Source: Lysinibacillus telephonicus (GTDB lineage: Bacteria > Bacillota > Bacilli > Bacillales_A > Planococcaceae). Taken from it: a DNA stretch of 64,000 nt. The position numbers and the translations under genes are program-made. Shown one piece after another: positions 1 through 8,712 of this stretch (position 1 is its first letter; every line of letters starts with the position of its first letter). A model generated the notes under the pieces. It did no database searches and had not been told where the DNA came from. It worked only from the letters and a program-made list of their open reading frames with translations. The stretch spans positions 1 to 64,000 of the forward strand of contig NZ_RXNR01000009.1 in assembly GCF_003966145.1 (NCBI RefSeq), given 5' to 3'.

Positions 1-68
1 ATGGACTCATGTCCATTTACATATCGTTCAACCGCTTGAATTCTTTGTTTAACTGTTAATTTTGCCAT
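1..68 (-). CDS. IS3-family transposase OrfA, N-terminal fragment (runs off window)
   Basis: The minus-strand reading frame starts with ATG at 68 and encodes MAKLTVKQRIQAVERYVNGH and onward until the window edge. This matches the usual N-terminus of IS3/IS150-group OrfA proteins, which carry a helix-turn-helix that binds the element's ends. OrfA is normally followed by OrfB (a DDE transposase) made by frameshifting, which would lie outside the window. Only 22 residues are visible, so the call relies on the N-terminal pattern plus the terminal repeat next to it. Confidence 0.65.
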   Translation of the reverse strand, partial: MAKLTVKQRIQAVERYVNGHES

Positions 69-76
69 AAAAAAAC

Positions 77-114
77 CCCCGTAAAAATTAGATTAGTGTC
101 TAACTTTTACGGGG
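77..114. repeat. Inverted repeat (hairpin) inside the IS terminal region
   Basis: Sixteen-base arms at 77-92 and 99-114 pair with one G-T mismatch around a 6-base loop. The right arm is part of the IS terminal repeat. Such a hairpin can shield the transposase from outside transcription entering the element; that role is inference. Confidence 0.6.
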
Positions 115-227
115 CAGTTCAAAGAGCCTGTGTTTTTTATTTTGTTTTAGATGGAAGGGATTATAAATAAGAAAGTATAAAATGACAAAAAATGCATAGA
201 TTAGAATTCTAAATGAGAGGATGTTTA

Positions 228-1094
228 ATGATGATAAATATTAAAAATAATCGTGTGTGGTTTATTACTGGTGCAAGTAGTGGGCTGGGGTATGAGTTTA
301 CAAAGGCTGCATTGGAAACAGGTGATCAAGTTGTAGCAGTTGCTAGAAATATTGATAAGCTTAATGAGTTGATGAATCAGTATCAGGAAGCTCTTCTTCC
401 ATTGAAATTGGATGTTACAGATCGAAGTGCGGTTTTCGATACAGTTACTAAGGCATTCGAACATTTCGGGAGGCTTGATATAGTAATCAATAATGCAGGA
501 AACATGGTGTTAGGGATGATAGAGGAACAAAGTGAGGAGGAGGCTAGAAGTCAGCTTGAAACAAATTTCTTTGGTGCTCTTTGGGTGTGTCAGGCGGCTA
601 TGCCCTACTTACGAAAACAACGCTCTGGACATATTATTCAAATCTCTAGTATTGGTGGAGTACTTTCAGGGCCAATGAGTGGCGTATACAGTGCAAGTAA
701 ATTTGCTTTAGAGGGGATGAGTGAGGCTTTAGCGCAAGAAGCTGCTCACTTTGGAGTGAAACTGACCATTGTTGAACCAGGGGGATACTGGACAAATCTT
801 TATGTGAAAATGAAAACTAGCCAACCGTTAGATGCTTATAACCCGGTGAAAGAAGAACTGGCGAAACAACATTCAGAAGGCTCAGTTGATAGTGATCCTC
901 GCCTAGCAGCCGAAGCTATTTTAAAGTTGGTGAATAGTGAAAATCCACCACTTCGTCTGATTCTCGGAAGTTTTGTCTATGACATAGCAATCAAAACGAT
1001 AAAAAATCGCATTGCTGTTTGGGAACAGTGGGAAGAAGTTAGCCGTAAAGCAGAAAAGGCAATTCCTGCACCTGAAGGGTTGTTTGGGGATTAG
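228..1094 (+). CDS. Short-chain dehydrogenase/reductase (SDR), classical type
   Basis: A 288-residue cytosolic NAD(P)-dependent oxidoreductase of unknown substrate. Visible SDR motifs are the cofactor-binding GASSGLG near the N-terminus, NNAG in the middle and the catalytic S...YSASK set. Length is slightly above the usual 250 because of a C-terminal extension, as in the SDR subgroup often annotated as 'oxidoreductase, SDR family'. An in-frame ATG lies at 213, but the GAGAGG at 215-220 sits 7 bases before ATG 228, so 228 is preferred (231 is also possible). It stands alone beside the IS end, with no operon partner to indicate a substrate. Confidence 0.85.
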   Translation: MMINIKNNRVWFITGASSGLGYEFTKAALETGDQVVAVARNIDKLNELMNQYQEALLPLKLDVTDRSAVFDTVTKAFEHFGRLDIVINNAGNMVLGMIEEQSEEEARSQLETNFFGALWVCQAAMPYLRKQRSGHIIQISSIGGVLSGPMSGVYSASKFALEGMSEALAQEAAHFGVKLTIVEPGGYWTNLYVKMKTSQPLDAYNPVKEELAKQHSEGSVDSDPRLAAEAILKLVNSENPPLRLILGSFVYDIAIKTIKNRIAVWEQWEEVSRKAEKAIPAPEGLFGD

Positions 1095-1423
1095 TGTGTG
1101 ATAGGCTTTTTATGGACTTTTTGTTACTGAACACTAGGAATAAATTAATAGAAAAAGTAATACAAACAAAACAGATTTATAAAATTCTTTAAAGTAGTGG
1201 ACTCTATTCTTTAATATTAGAATAATAGAAGGACTTCCACTTAAAAATTAATTAGTGTACAAACTTTAGGCATTAGTAGTAAAGTTAAAAATTTTGATTA
1301 TGTCACTAATCAGTCTATTATTTCTATGGTAAAGCTAAATATTCAATAGATATCCTTTGGCATTTAGTTTTATTTTAACTAAATGCCATTTCATAGGGAA
1401 AGAGTTTTACGGGAGGATTGTAT
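1095..1423. other. Intergenic region with one hairpin
   Basis: AT-rich spacer with no supported gene. The only structure seen is an 11-bp perfect inverted repeat, GGCATTTAGTT/AACTAAATGCC, at 1359-1387 with a 7-base loop. It has no T-run after it on either strand, so it is not a typical terminator; it lies just before the ribosome site of the next gene. Confidence 0.4.
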
Positions 1424-1939
1424 ATGGCAAAAGATAAAGATCCGAAGCTTATTCCAATATGGGTAGGGTTAATTAGCATATATGCTTTTATTATATTTAT
1501 CTATCAAAAGCGTTTTAGCAATAAGACGACTATCTTATTTACTATGATGTATGCTATTTTCACAATCCTTGCTTTTCTCTTTTTAAAGGGTATGGTTATG
1601 AAAAACTTTCATTATTTATATACAGTCGTCATAGTATCTCTCTGTTTGCTTTTTATTGTTGTAATAGGTTCGGCGGTATATTTTAATAGCCAAAAACATG
1701 CGGATTTTCATCAGAAGCAATTGTTACTTACTGGTGCCTCCAGTGCATATAAAACGTTAAATCTTGATGGCGAAAATATACTTTCAGTGGAAGTAGGAGA
1801 GTATACAAAGGGTGATGGATTTCCATATCGATACAAGGTGAAAATTACTACTAAAGAATCGGAACAACCCTATTATTTTGAATGTAGCGATTATAAGTGC
1901 AGTTCAATGATTAGATATAATGATTTGATAGAAGAATAA
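1424..1939 (+). CDS. Hypothetical membrane protein
   Basis: A 171-residue protein I do not recognise. Three hydrophobic segments occupy about residues 10-27, 36-57 and 62-85, followed by a soluble C-terminal half that contains a C-x4-C pair (ECSDYKC) near the end. GGGAGG at 1411-1416 lies 7 bases before ATG 1424, which decides the start over a TTG at 1418. It is monocistronic between the SDR gene and an IS remnant. The C-terminal part could be a small beta-rich domain, but no function can be assigned. Confidence 0.7.
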   Translation: MAKDKDPKLIPIWVGLISIYAFIIFIYQKRFSNKTTILFTMMYAIFTILAFLFLKGMVMKNFHYLYTVVIVSLCLLFIVVIGSAVYFNSQKHADFHQKQLLLTGASSAYKTLNLDGENILSVEVGEYTKGDGFPYRYKVKITTKESEQPYYFECSDYKCSSMIRYNDLIEE

Positions 1940-2022
1940 TAAGTTTAATATTGTCATAAAGCTTACTTACTGAAGCAGAAACGTTGATTTAACAGCATTT
2001 CTGCTTTATATGTAAATGAAAA

Positions 2023-2560
2023 CCCCCTGTATCCGGGGGGGGGCGGAAAGCAATAGTTATGGACATAAAAAACTCCAGTTGTACAAGGTCTGGTCAACCG
2101 ACTTCGTACGAAAGGGGATCCAAAAATGGATAAGAAAAGTTTAGCGCATACAAACATGGAATTCTAAGTATCACATCGTGTTTGCAACGAAATAAAGAAA
2201 ACTAGTGATTTATGGTCAAATAAAAGGCTGATAAAGAATCCTGCGACAATTGTGTGAAAGAAAAGGCGTGGAAATCATAGAAGCAAGTGCATGTCCGATC
2301 ATATTCATATGTTAGTAAGTATTCCACCGAAGTTAAGTGTATCAGGATTTGTAGGTTATTTAAAAGGAAAGAGTAGTTTAATGATTTTCGATCGACACGC
2401 CAATCTAAAATATCGATTTGGAAACAGGAAATTTTGGTGCAGTTTATGTGGATACAGTAGGAAGAAATAAAAAAACAATTCAGTAATATATCAAAAATCA
2501 ATTACAAGAGGATATACCGGAAGATCAAATGACAATAAAAGAATTCATTGAACTACCAAT
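2023..2560 (+). mobile_element. Degenerate IS200/IS605-type element
   Basis: The segment begins with a G/C hairpin (CCCCC at 2023-2027, GGGGG at 2035-2039), as expected for the left end of an IS200-like element. A leader containing CAACCGACTTCGTACGAAAGG follows, of the type found before tnpA in Bacillales IS200 elements. A broken tnpA comes next. No tnpB accessory gene is visible. Exact ends are uncertain; the right end is placed just after tnpA homology fades. Confidence 0.65.
2126..2555 (+). pseudogene. tnpA: IS200-family transposase TnpA, multiply disrupted
   Basis: From ATG 2126 the reading begins MDKKSLAHTN and soon hits a stop. Further on, across several frames, one can read the TnpA pattern: a YHIVFAT-like block, GVEIIEASACP, then, after a 1-base loss, DHIHMLVSIPPK (the HUH metal-binding motif of Y1 transposases), GYLKGKSSLMIFDRHANLKY, YVDTVGRNKK with the catalytic-helix region, and QEDIPEDQ. 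At least two frameshifts and two stops are present, so it cannot make an active transposase. It is a dead relic. Confidence 0.8.
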
Positions 2561-2619
2561 TATACTGGTGGTTTTAACTTTGAGATTAAATAATAAAAAG
2601 GTAAATTGTGGGTCGTTCA

Positions 2620-2628
2620 TGTTATAAT
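2620..2628 (+). promoter_or_regulatory. Extended -10 promoter element for the SH3b gene
   Basis: TGTTATAAT (TG-N-TATAAT) gives a perfect extended -10 box 27 bases before the start codon at 2655. No good -35 hexamer is visible at the usual distance, which is common for extended -10 promoters. Confidence 0.5.
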
Positions 2629-2654
2629 ATTCTTAAAAAGGGTAGGGGCAATTA

Positions 2655-3428
2655 ATGAAAAAGTTATTATCAACACTACTTATATTTGTTTTTGTGCTAT
2701 TTTTACCGTCTTTATTGTCTGAGAATCATTCAGTTGAAGCTGCAAATAAAACAATGTATGTGAATGCAAAAAATGATATTATTTTGCGCGCAGAACCATC
2801 AAAAGATGCAAAAAGATTAGGAACTATTAAAAATCATTCTGCCGTAACAGTATTATCATCTGCAAAAGGATGGTCGTATGTGCAGTCTAGTAAAACAAAA
2901 GGCTACGTTTATACGAGTGCTTTATCAAATAAAAAACCAGCACCAACAACAATTACCGAGGGATTAGCTCCTAAGGATGGATTAAAACTTACGTATTCGC
3001 CATCAATTTTATCTAATGAAAAAGAGACATTTATAGTTGAAAAAGATGAATATTGCATTTATTTATTAAATACTTCGGAAGATGGTGATAATTTCTGTTA
3101 CCCCGAAAAAGACTCCAAGTTAACTTTAGGATTAGCTAATACGGATTGGAGTTTCTTTAATTTCACATACCCAATGAAACAAGGCGGATATATAAAAGAT
3201 ATCTACTATGATGATGAAGCCAATTCAGAGGGACCTGTAGAAAAATATACAAAAGTTCTTGTTGAAAGCACAACTAAAACTATAAAGGTTAAAGCTGGTT
3301 CTTTTAAAAATGTTGTAATTCTTCGACTTCCATCAGGTGAAAGATATTATTTTGCAAAAGGTATTGGTTTAATTAAAGCAACTAATAGAAGCGGAAATAC
3401 CGTTATAGAGCTATACTCAGTAAAATAG
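2655..3428 (+). CDS. Secreted SH3b-domain protein
   Basis: A 257-residue exported protein. Residues 1-30 form a Sec signal peptide with a hydrophobic core and a likely cleavage after VEA. Residues about 34-92 form a bacterial SH3 domain (SH3_3 type: YVNAKNDIILRAEPS...LGTIKNHSAVTVL...WSYVQ...KGYVYTSAL). The remaining 150 residues are unrecognised and beta-rich. SH3b domains in Bacillales usually bind cell-wall peptides, so a wall-associated location is likely. No hydrolase domain is visible. The gene is monocistronic, with a promoter and a terminator. Confidence 0.8.
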   Translation: MKKLLSTLLIFVFVLFLPSLLSENHSVEAANKTMYVNAKNDIILRAEPSKDAKRLGTIKNHSAVTVLSSAKGWSYVQSSKTKGYVYTSALSNKKPAPTTITEGLAPKDGLKLTYSPSILSNEKETFIVEKDEYCIYLLNTSEDGDNFCYPEKDSKLTLGLANTDWSFFNFTYPMKQGGYIKDIYYDDEANSEGPVEKYTKVLVESTTKTIKVKAGSFKNVVILRLPSGERYYFAKGIGLIKATNRSGNTVIELYSVK

Positions 3429-3430
3429 AA

Positions 3431-3480
3431 AATGAAGCTGTCTAAATCAAACGATTTGATAAGGGCAGCTTCATTTTTAT
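3431..3480 (+). terminator. Rho-independent terminator after the SH3b gene
   Basis: AATGAAGCTG and CAGCTTCATT pair, with an inner AAATC/GATTT stem, followed by TTTTAT. Confidence 0.75.
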
Positions 3481-3644
3481 TAGAAAATAATTATTTAATA
3501 AATGGATCCGTAGTAATAGATTGAATCTACTAATGTAAGGTTTACTTGTTAAAGTTTATTTAAAAGTTGGGAAATTAAGTTTAATACTAATCTTTTCGGA
3601 CGATAAAAAAGTAGTATATTTATACTAATAAAGGAGAGTCAGAG

Positions 3645-4475
3645 ATGAATAGCTTAGATCAAGCTTTGTCCATTGCACCAATACTTACAAAAATTCTTAA
3701 AGATGAAGATTTCATAGTAGCAATCACTGATACAGAAAAATTCATCTATGCATCACCAGGTAAAAATTTAGATCCCGGGATAGAATATGGCCAGCCTTTT
3801 TTAGATGATGATTTATTCGGTAAAATAAAAAAAACATTAAAAAGAGTGGAGCTCCTTACTCCTCCTGGATATGGTTCTATACCGTTTAAGGGAATTGGCT
3901 ATCCTTTATTTGACGAAAATAATAATTGGATTGGATCGCTTGGTTTTGGCATTAGTTTACAAAAGGAATATATACTTAATGATATTATAACTAACTTAAA
4001 TAAAATTTCAGGTACGATTGGAGAGCAAACTCAAAATATTACAGCTCATGCAGAGGAACTTTCAGCTATGATAGAAGAAATTTCATCATCTTCTGAAACG
4101 ACTATGCATCATACTGAAGAAATGAGTAATGTTATTTCCTTTATAGAGAGTGTTACTCAACAATCTAATTTACTTGGACTTAATGCTTCAATCGAAGCGG
4201 CAAGAGCAGGAGAATACGGTAAGACTTTTTCAGTTGTTGCAACAGAAATAAGAAAGCTATCTAGTAATACAGGAGAAGCTTCGCAAAAAATAAGCGCCTT
4301 CTTAGGCGAAATGAAAGAACAGATAATGGCAGTAACACAAAGTATCCGGGATATTGAGAAGTCATCTGCTGAATTAAACTCAAACGCTGAAACTTTTTCT
4401 AAAGTTACAGAGGAACTGAACCAACTAAGTGAAACTCTTAATAGTTTTATGAGTGGCTTGTTAAAACAAAATTAA
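3645..4475 (+). CDS. Soluble methyl-accepting chemotaxis-like signal transducer
   Basis: A 276-residue protein with no transmembrane segment or HAMP domain. Residues 1-120 form a small sensor-like domain of unknown ligand ([12 protein letters not shown]..., then [21 protein letters not shown]). Residues about 125-270 form a shortened MCP signalling coiled coil with the hairpin tip [20 protein letters not shown], which is the CheA/CheW contact region. A cytosolic sensor feeding the chemotaxis array is the likely role. It is monocistronic, with AAGGAGAG before the ATG. The N-terminal domain resembles those of other short cytosolic MCPs in Bacillus, but its ligand cannot be told. Confidence 0.8.
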   Translation: MNSLDQALSIAPILTKILKDEDFIVAITDTEKFIYASPGKNLDPGIEYGQPFLDDDLFGKIKKTLKRVELLTPPGYGSIPFKGIGYPLFDENNNWIGSLGFGISLQKEYILNDIITNLNKISGTIGEQTQNITAHAEELSAMIEEISSSSETTMHHTEEMSNVISFIESVTQQSNLLGLNASIEAARAGEYGKTFSVVATEIRKLSSNTGEASQKISAFLGEMKEQIMAVTQSIRDIEKSSAELNSNAETFSKVTEELNQLSETLNSFMSGLLKQN

Positions 4476-4528
4476 AAAATATAATAAGTACTCGGCTTAT
4501 AATAAAAAATACCTTGCGAAAAAATTAG

Positions 4529-4560
4529 AGCGTTTCTACAAAATGTAGAGACGCTTTTTA
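4529..4560 (+). terminator. Terminator after the soluble MCP gene
   Basis: AGCGTTTCTACA and TGTAGAGACGCT pair around AAA with one G-T pair, followed by TTTTTA. Confidence 0.75.
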
Positions 4561-4769
4561 CTTGGTAGTAGATTAATAAAAAAGCAAAAAACAGTATAAA
4601 ATTAATCCCTTTTTTGCTTCACTTTTGAACATCAAATGGAAAGTTATCTACTTAAGAATTATAAGGAGCTAGTTAATGTATTCTCAAATTAATAAAAAGT
4701 ATGATTCGAACAAAATTATGCTTTTTTGAATGTTTCATATAAAGGCTATAGTGTTAACAATTTTAAGCA

Positions 4770-6164
4770 TCAATTGATATTTACAGGTAGTACAAGCTCT
4801 GCTCTAAAACCTTTTCCTATATCACTTGATAAAATCAAATGTCCTTGATGAGCCTTTGCAATTCTTTCAACCATTGGTAGTCCCAACCCATGTCCATTGT
4901 TACGTGGATGTTTTCTTTTAGATGAATAAGGTAAATCTAATAAACTTGGAATTTCACTTTGGGAAATGCCTTTGCCATTATCAGCAATAATGAAACTACA
5001 AGAATTATTGCTTTCATCAAAGGTTGTCTGTAGGCGTATCAAACAACCATCAGGATTATGATTAATGCTGTTTTGTATTAGGTTATTAATAGCACGTGTC
5101 AGCAGTCGTTCATCTCCATTGACTTTAACATTTTCGTCTAAATTGTCTACTTCTAATATAAAGCGTTCATCTAAACCGTTATTTAGAAATTCAGTTGCAA
5201 TTTGTCTTATTAAAACTGAGGTGCGGATTAGCTTTTTGTTAAGCGGCTGCATTTCATATTCAAGCATTGAAACTAGGTTTAAATCACTGACAAGAGATCG
5301 TAAATATTCTCCTTGCTGCCGAATAATTCCCGCCTGGCGTCTTTGTTGAGCTGGGATATCGCAATTCTCCTCAAGATTACTGGAATAGCCTAGCACCATT
5401 GAAAGAGGGGTTCTGATGTCGTGTGAAATACCTGCAATCCAGTTTGAACGGGCTTCATCCCTGCTTTTCAAACTTTCATTCTTTTTCCGTAATAAAGTAG
5501 ATGCTCGGTTCACACTTTGTGCAAGATCAGCCAAAATTCCTTTTGGTTCTATAAAAGTTTCTCTATCTTCAGCAAGTGCCTGTATACCTTGTGTTAACGG
5601 TCGGATAGAGTGAACGAGTCTATAGCCGATAAGAAGCGATAAAAGTAGCGCTACTACAATATTTATAAGCAGCAAAACGGCCATCCTTAACGGTAAAGAA
5701 GAAACCCAAGCTACTGGAAGTATATATTCATATTTTGCCAAGCTTTTTTTAGGATAGCCAACAACTACCAATCCATCATTGTGTTCCCATACAAAAACAG
5801 GGTAATCTTCTAAATAGTTTTTTGTAAATTTAGCTATGTCTGTCAAAGAATATTGGTCAGGAAGTTCTTTGGGGATCATATAATCCCATGCTATATAACC
5901 GGTATTATCGTCGATGAGCATTGCCCATGCATGATTCTGATCAAGTAATTTTATAACTGAAGAATCTAATGAATAAGGAGTATTATTTGATGGGCGATTT
6001 AAATTTTCTGCAACATCCTGAACAATAGAAGCAGGAGATTGCACACCAGTCATACCTTTAACTAACCAAAAGCCTAAAAGTATAAAGTTGAAAACTACTA
6101 GAAAAGCAGAGATTAACATTGTTGCACCAATAAATCGCTTTAAAATACGTACTGTACCTTTCAT
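4770..6164 (-). CDS. Two-component sensor histidine kinase
   Basis: A 464-residue membrane kinase. Transmembrane segments lie at about residues 12-36 and 160-182 and enclose an extracellular sensor domain of about 120 residues. A HAMP-like linker follows. The HisKA domain carries SHDIRTP with the phospho-acceptor His248. The ATPase domain shows the N box (NNLIQNSINHN), G1 (DNGKGIS) and G2 (GHGLGL). Its start overlaps the stop of the response regulator gene by ATGA, so the two are translationally coupled. The pair is divergent from an ABC exporter, as in peptide-antibiotic or lantibiotic resistance modules. The signal is probably an envelope-active peptide (inference). The large extracellular domain differs from the short loops of BceS-type kinases. 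Confidence 0.9.
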   Translation of the reverse strand: MKGTVRILKRFIGATMLISAFLVVFNFILLGFWLVKGMTGVQSPASIVQDVAENLNRPSNNTPYSLDSSVIKLLDQNHAWAMLIDDNTGYIAWDYMIPKELPDQYSLTDIAKFTKNYLEDYPVFVWEHNDGLVVVGYPKKSLAKYEYILPVAWVSSLPLRMAVLLLINIVVALLLSLLIGYRLVHSIRPLTQGIQALAEDRETFIEPKGILADLAQSVNRASTLLRKKNESLKSRDEARSNWIAGISHDIRTPLSMVLGYSSNLEENCDIPAQQRRQAGIIRQQGEYLRSLVSDLNLVSMLEYEMQPLNKKLIRTSVLIRQIATEFLNNGLDERFILEVDNLDENVKVNGDERLLTRAINNLIQNSINHNPDGCLIRLQTTFDESNNSCSFIIADNGKGISQSEIPSLLDLPYSSKRKHPRNNGHGLGLPMVERIAKAHQGHLILSSDIGKGFRAELVLPVNIN

Positions 6165-6877
6165 GTTAACCCTTCCTTTACCATTAGCTTGTATCCTAAC
6201 CCCCGAATGGTAAGCAAAAATTCCGGATTGGAAGGATCCGCCTCAATCTTTTCTCGGATTCGGCGTATATGGACCATCAAAGTGTTTTCAAAACCGTAGT
6301 AATCATCTCCCCATACTGCTTGGCAAAGTGCATCACTTGTTACGATACGGTTCCGGTTTTCATAAAGTTTGAAAAGTAATGCAAATTCCTTTGCTGTTAA
6401 AGAAAATTCATTTTCTTTGTACTGAACAGTGCCGCTTCCAAGATCGATGATGCGGTTACCCAAATTAAAGATAGGTGGCTCATCCCTCATAGGCTGTGAA
6501 TATACCCTTCGCAAAACTGCTGTTAGTCGAAGGAATAGCTCACGGGGTAAGAAAGGTTTTACTATATAATCATCAGCACCGAGTCCAAGTCCTAATAAAC
6601 GATCTTCATCTTCTCCTCTTGCAGATAAAAAAAGAACCGGAAAATTTGATATTTGTCGTATAGAAGTCAAAAGGGAAAAGCCATCTCCGTCAGGCAGCAT
6701 AACATCTAAAATTGCAATATCTGGTTTTACCGTCTGACAAACCTGTAATGCTTCTTCACAAGTAGCAGCGTGGAAAATACGATTAAATCCTTCTTTTCTT
6801 AAAAATTCATCTAATATGTTTCTGATTTCTTTTTCATCGTCTACAATTAGTAGTTTCTTATTTTTTATATCATCCAT
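6161..6877 (-). CDS. OmpR/PhoB-family response regulator
   Basis: A 238-residue transcription factor. The receiver domain covers residues 1-120, with acidic residues D13/D14, phospho-acceptor Asp58 (ILDVMLPDGDG) and the conserved Lys in DDYIVKPF. A winged-helix DNA-binding domain covers residues 140-232 (SLTAKEFALL...TLMVHIRRIREKIE...TIRGLGYKL). It is the first gene of the regulator-kinase operon and faces the ABC exporter genes across a 156-bp region. The direct repeats at 6951-6969 are the likely binding site. Control of the divergent exporter is inferred from this layout. Confidence 0.92.
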   Translation of the reverse strand: MDDIKNKKLLIVDDEKEIRNILDEFLRKEGFNRIFHAATCEEALQVCQTVKPDIAILDVMLPDGDGFSLLTSIRQISNFPVLFLSARGEDEDRLLGLGLGADDYIVKPFLPRELFLRLTAVLRRVYSQPMRDEPPIFNLGNRIIDLGSGTVQYKENEFSLTAKEFALLFKLYENRNRIVTSDALCQAVWGDDYYGFENTLMVHIRRIREKIEADPSNPEFLLTIRGLGYKLMVKEGLT

Positions 6878-6950
6878 ATAACATCACCAATAATAATTAT
6901 ATATTTCTTTTTCTTTTTTCCACATGATAATCCTGGTTATTTATTTGATT

Positions 6951-6984
6951 TAAGGTTGACGTAAGGTTGTTGTCAGTTTATAGA
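6951..6984 (+). promoter_or_regulatory. Exporter promoter overlapped by an 11-bp-spaced direct repeat
   Basis: TTGACG at 6956-6961 and TATAGA at 6979-6984 are exactly 17 bases apart, a good sigma-A promoter for the ABC operon. TAAGGTTG occurs twice, at 6951-6958 and 6962-6969. This gives an 11-base period that overlaps the -35 box, the usual geometry for an OmpR-type regulator dimer. It is the likely operator of the divergent response regulator. Confidence 0.6.
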
Positions 6985-7033
6985 AATGTTGTCTTGTTAA
7001 TCTTTGACAAAAGAGAAATTGGAGGAAGCGAAT

Positions 7034-7945
7034 ATGAAACAAATTGTTTCAACCCACAATCTTTCTAAAAGGTACCAAGGCAAATATTGTGTGGAAGATT
7101 TAAATATCTCTGTTGAAGAAGGGGAAATCTATGGATTTCTTGGTCCTAATGGGGCAGGGAAGTCTACTACATTGAAAATGATTTTAGGGTTGACTCGCCC
7201 TAATAATGGCATCGTATCGGTTTTTGGAAAGGAATTTAATAAAAACAGGCGTCTAATTTTAAGTCAAACAGGCTCACTTATTGAATCACCATCCTATTAC
7301 GGACATCTTACAGGACTTGAGAATATGCGCATTGTACAAAGGTTACGAGAAGTTCCTGAAAAAAATGTAATGGAAGCCTTGAAAATTGTTCGTTTGGATA
7401 AACAAATTGATAAAAAGGTGAACCAGTATTCCCTTGGGATGAAACAGCGTTTAGGGATTGCCATGGCGTTGATGTCATTTCCGAAGCTTTTAATACTGGA
7501 TGAACCAACAAATGGTCTTGATCCGGCAGGTATTGGCGAAATACGCGAGTTAATTAAATCTTTACCCGAACGTTATGGAATAACAGTACTTATTTCTAGC
7601 CACTTACTTACAGAAATTGAGCAAATTGCAACATCAGTAGGCATCATCAACAATGGAAGGATGATGTTCCAAGGAAGCATGGCTGAATTGAAAGATAAAA
7701 GCCATTCAACAATTATGATCAAAACGAGAAACAATAAGCTTGCTCAGGAGCTTCTTTATTCAAAGGGTTTTTATTCGATGCAACGAGGAGATAGTTTAGT
7801 ATTTGAAAACTTAATGGATGAAGAGATAATACAGGCGAATAGAAGCTTAGTTACTGCCAACATCGATGTATTACGTATTGAAGAAAATAAGAAAAGCTTA
7901 GAGGATATTTTCCTTGATTTAACTGGAAAGGAGAAGAGCCTATAG
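7034..7945 (+). CDS. ABC exporter ATP-binding protein, lantibiotic-immunity (LanF/BcrA) type
   Basis: A 303-residue cytosolic ATPase. Walker A is GPNGAGKST (37-45), the signature is YSLGMKQRL (132-140), Walker B is LLILDEP (152-158), and the H-loop is SSHLLTEIEQIA. The sequence resembles the LanF/MutF/BcrA subgroup that powers extrusion of lantibiotics or bacitracin from the membrane. The start is ATG 7034 behind TTGGAGGAAG; an upstream in-frame start at 7004 lacks a ribosome site. The stop overlaps the GTG start of the first permease by one base. With the two permeases it forms an FEG-like exporter under the divergent two-component system. Confidence 0.88.
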   Translation: MKQIVSTHNLSKRYQGKYCVEDLNISVEEGEIYGFLGPNGAGKSTTLKMILGLTRPNNGIVSVFGKEFNKNRRLILSQTGSLIESPSYYGHLTGLENMRIVQRLREVPEKNVMEALKIVRLDKQIDKKVNQYSLGMKQRLGIAMALMSFPKLLILDEPTNGLDPAGIGEIRELIKSLPERYGITVLISSHLLTEIEQIATSVGIINNGRMMFQGSMAELKDKSHSTIMIKTRNNKLAQELLYSKGFYSMQRGDSLVFENLMDEEIIQANRSLVTANIDVLRIEENKKSLEDIFLDLTGKEKSL

Positions 7946-8700
7946 TGAAAGCGATTAGTCTTGAATTCTATAAGTTTCGGCATAGACGCTTGTTCTTGAT
8001 GGTGACATTATTCCTGTTGGTAGAAGTTGCTTTTTTATTCATGGGGATAAGTAGGTCGATCTCAATAAATCCTCATAATGCGAATTGGGAGGCACTGATT
8101 GTAATGTTTGCTTCTATGAATGGACTTATATTCCCCATTCTTGTATCAGTTTGTGTTTCTCGGATTTGTGATACGGAACATAAAGGCAATACATTGAAAT
8201 TATTGTTGACCCTTTCTGTAAATCCGGGACAAATTTATGCAGCAAAGTATATTTGCGCATGTATTTTGATGTTATGGGCTTGTACATTACAAGTACTTGC
8301 CATCGCTGTGTTTGGCATAGTAAATGGGTTTGAAAATTCGGTTCCAACATCCTTGCTTATTTGGTTTTTTGCAGGAATATATTTGACAAGTATGGCAGTA
8401 ATAGCACTGCAGCTATGGATATCAATGATGTGGAAAAACCAAGCATTTGCAATATCTCTTGGTATGATTGGTGGCTTTATTGGCATGACAGCTGATCTAA
8501 TGCCTACTGGAATACGCGGGATGTTTATATGGTCCTACTTTTCAAAACTAAGCCCAGTTGCACAAAGCTATGAAAGCGAGAAACTAGATTTTATAGTTCG
8601 AGATATACATGCATTACTTCCTATGATGCTTATTGTGATTGTTGCTGGTAGTATTTTATATCTAGTTGGAAACTTCCATTTATCAAGGAAAGAGGTATAA
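7945..8700 (+). CDS. ABC exporter permease, LanE/MutE type
   Basis: A 251-residue protein with six predicted transmembrane segments, belonging to the ABC-2 / lantibiotic-immunity permease type. It has a typical N-terminal KAISLEFYKFRHRR before the first segment. The start is GTG 7945, overlapping the ATPase stop (TAGTG), so translation is coupled. With the next gene it should form the heterodimeric membrane channel of the exporter. The substrate is unknown; peptide antibiotics are inferred from family and context. Confidence 0.8.
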   Translation: MKAISLEFYKFRHRRLFLMVTLFLLVEVAFLFMGISRSISINPHNANWEALIVMFASMNGLIFPILVSVCVSRICDTEHKGNTLKLLLTLSVNPGQIYAAKYICACILMLWACTLQVLAIAVFGIVNGFENSVPTSLLIWFFAGIYLTSMAVIALQLWISMMWKNQAFAISLGMIGGFIGMTADLMPTGIRGMFIWSYFSKLSPVAQSYESEKLDFIVRDIHALLPMMLIVIVAGSILYLVGNFHLSRKEV

Positions 8701-8712
8701 GGAGGGTGAATA

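Larger units (their letters stand above)
1..121 (-). mobile_element. End of an IS3-family insertion sequence, cut by window edge
   Basis: The left edge holds the upstream end of an insertion sequence read on the minus strand. It runs from a terminal TG (complement of position 121) through a terminal-repeat-like GCCCCGTAAAAGTTAGACAC stretch and into a transposase start at 68. TG...CA ends with GTTAGACAC-type repeats are common in IS3-family (IS150 group) elements. Only about 121 bp are visible, so completeness and target duplication cannot be judged. Confidence 0.7.

Noticed and set aside
4578-4621. AAGCAAAAAA/TTTTTTGCTT inverted repeat as terminator
   Set aside because: The stem is almost all A-T with a long loop and an efficient terminator already lies just upstream.
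5065-5613. Plus-strand ORFs opposite the histidine kinase gene
   Set aside because: They lie fully inside the kinase coding sequence, have no ribosome sites and show no recognisable domains; they are antisense shadows.
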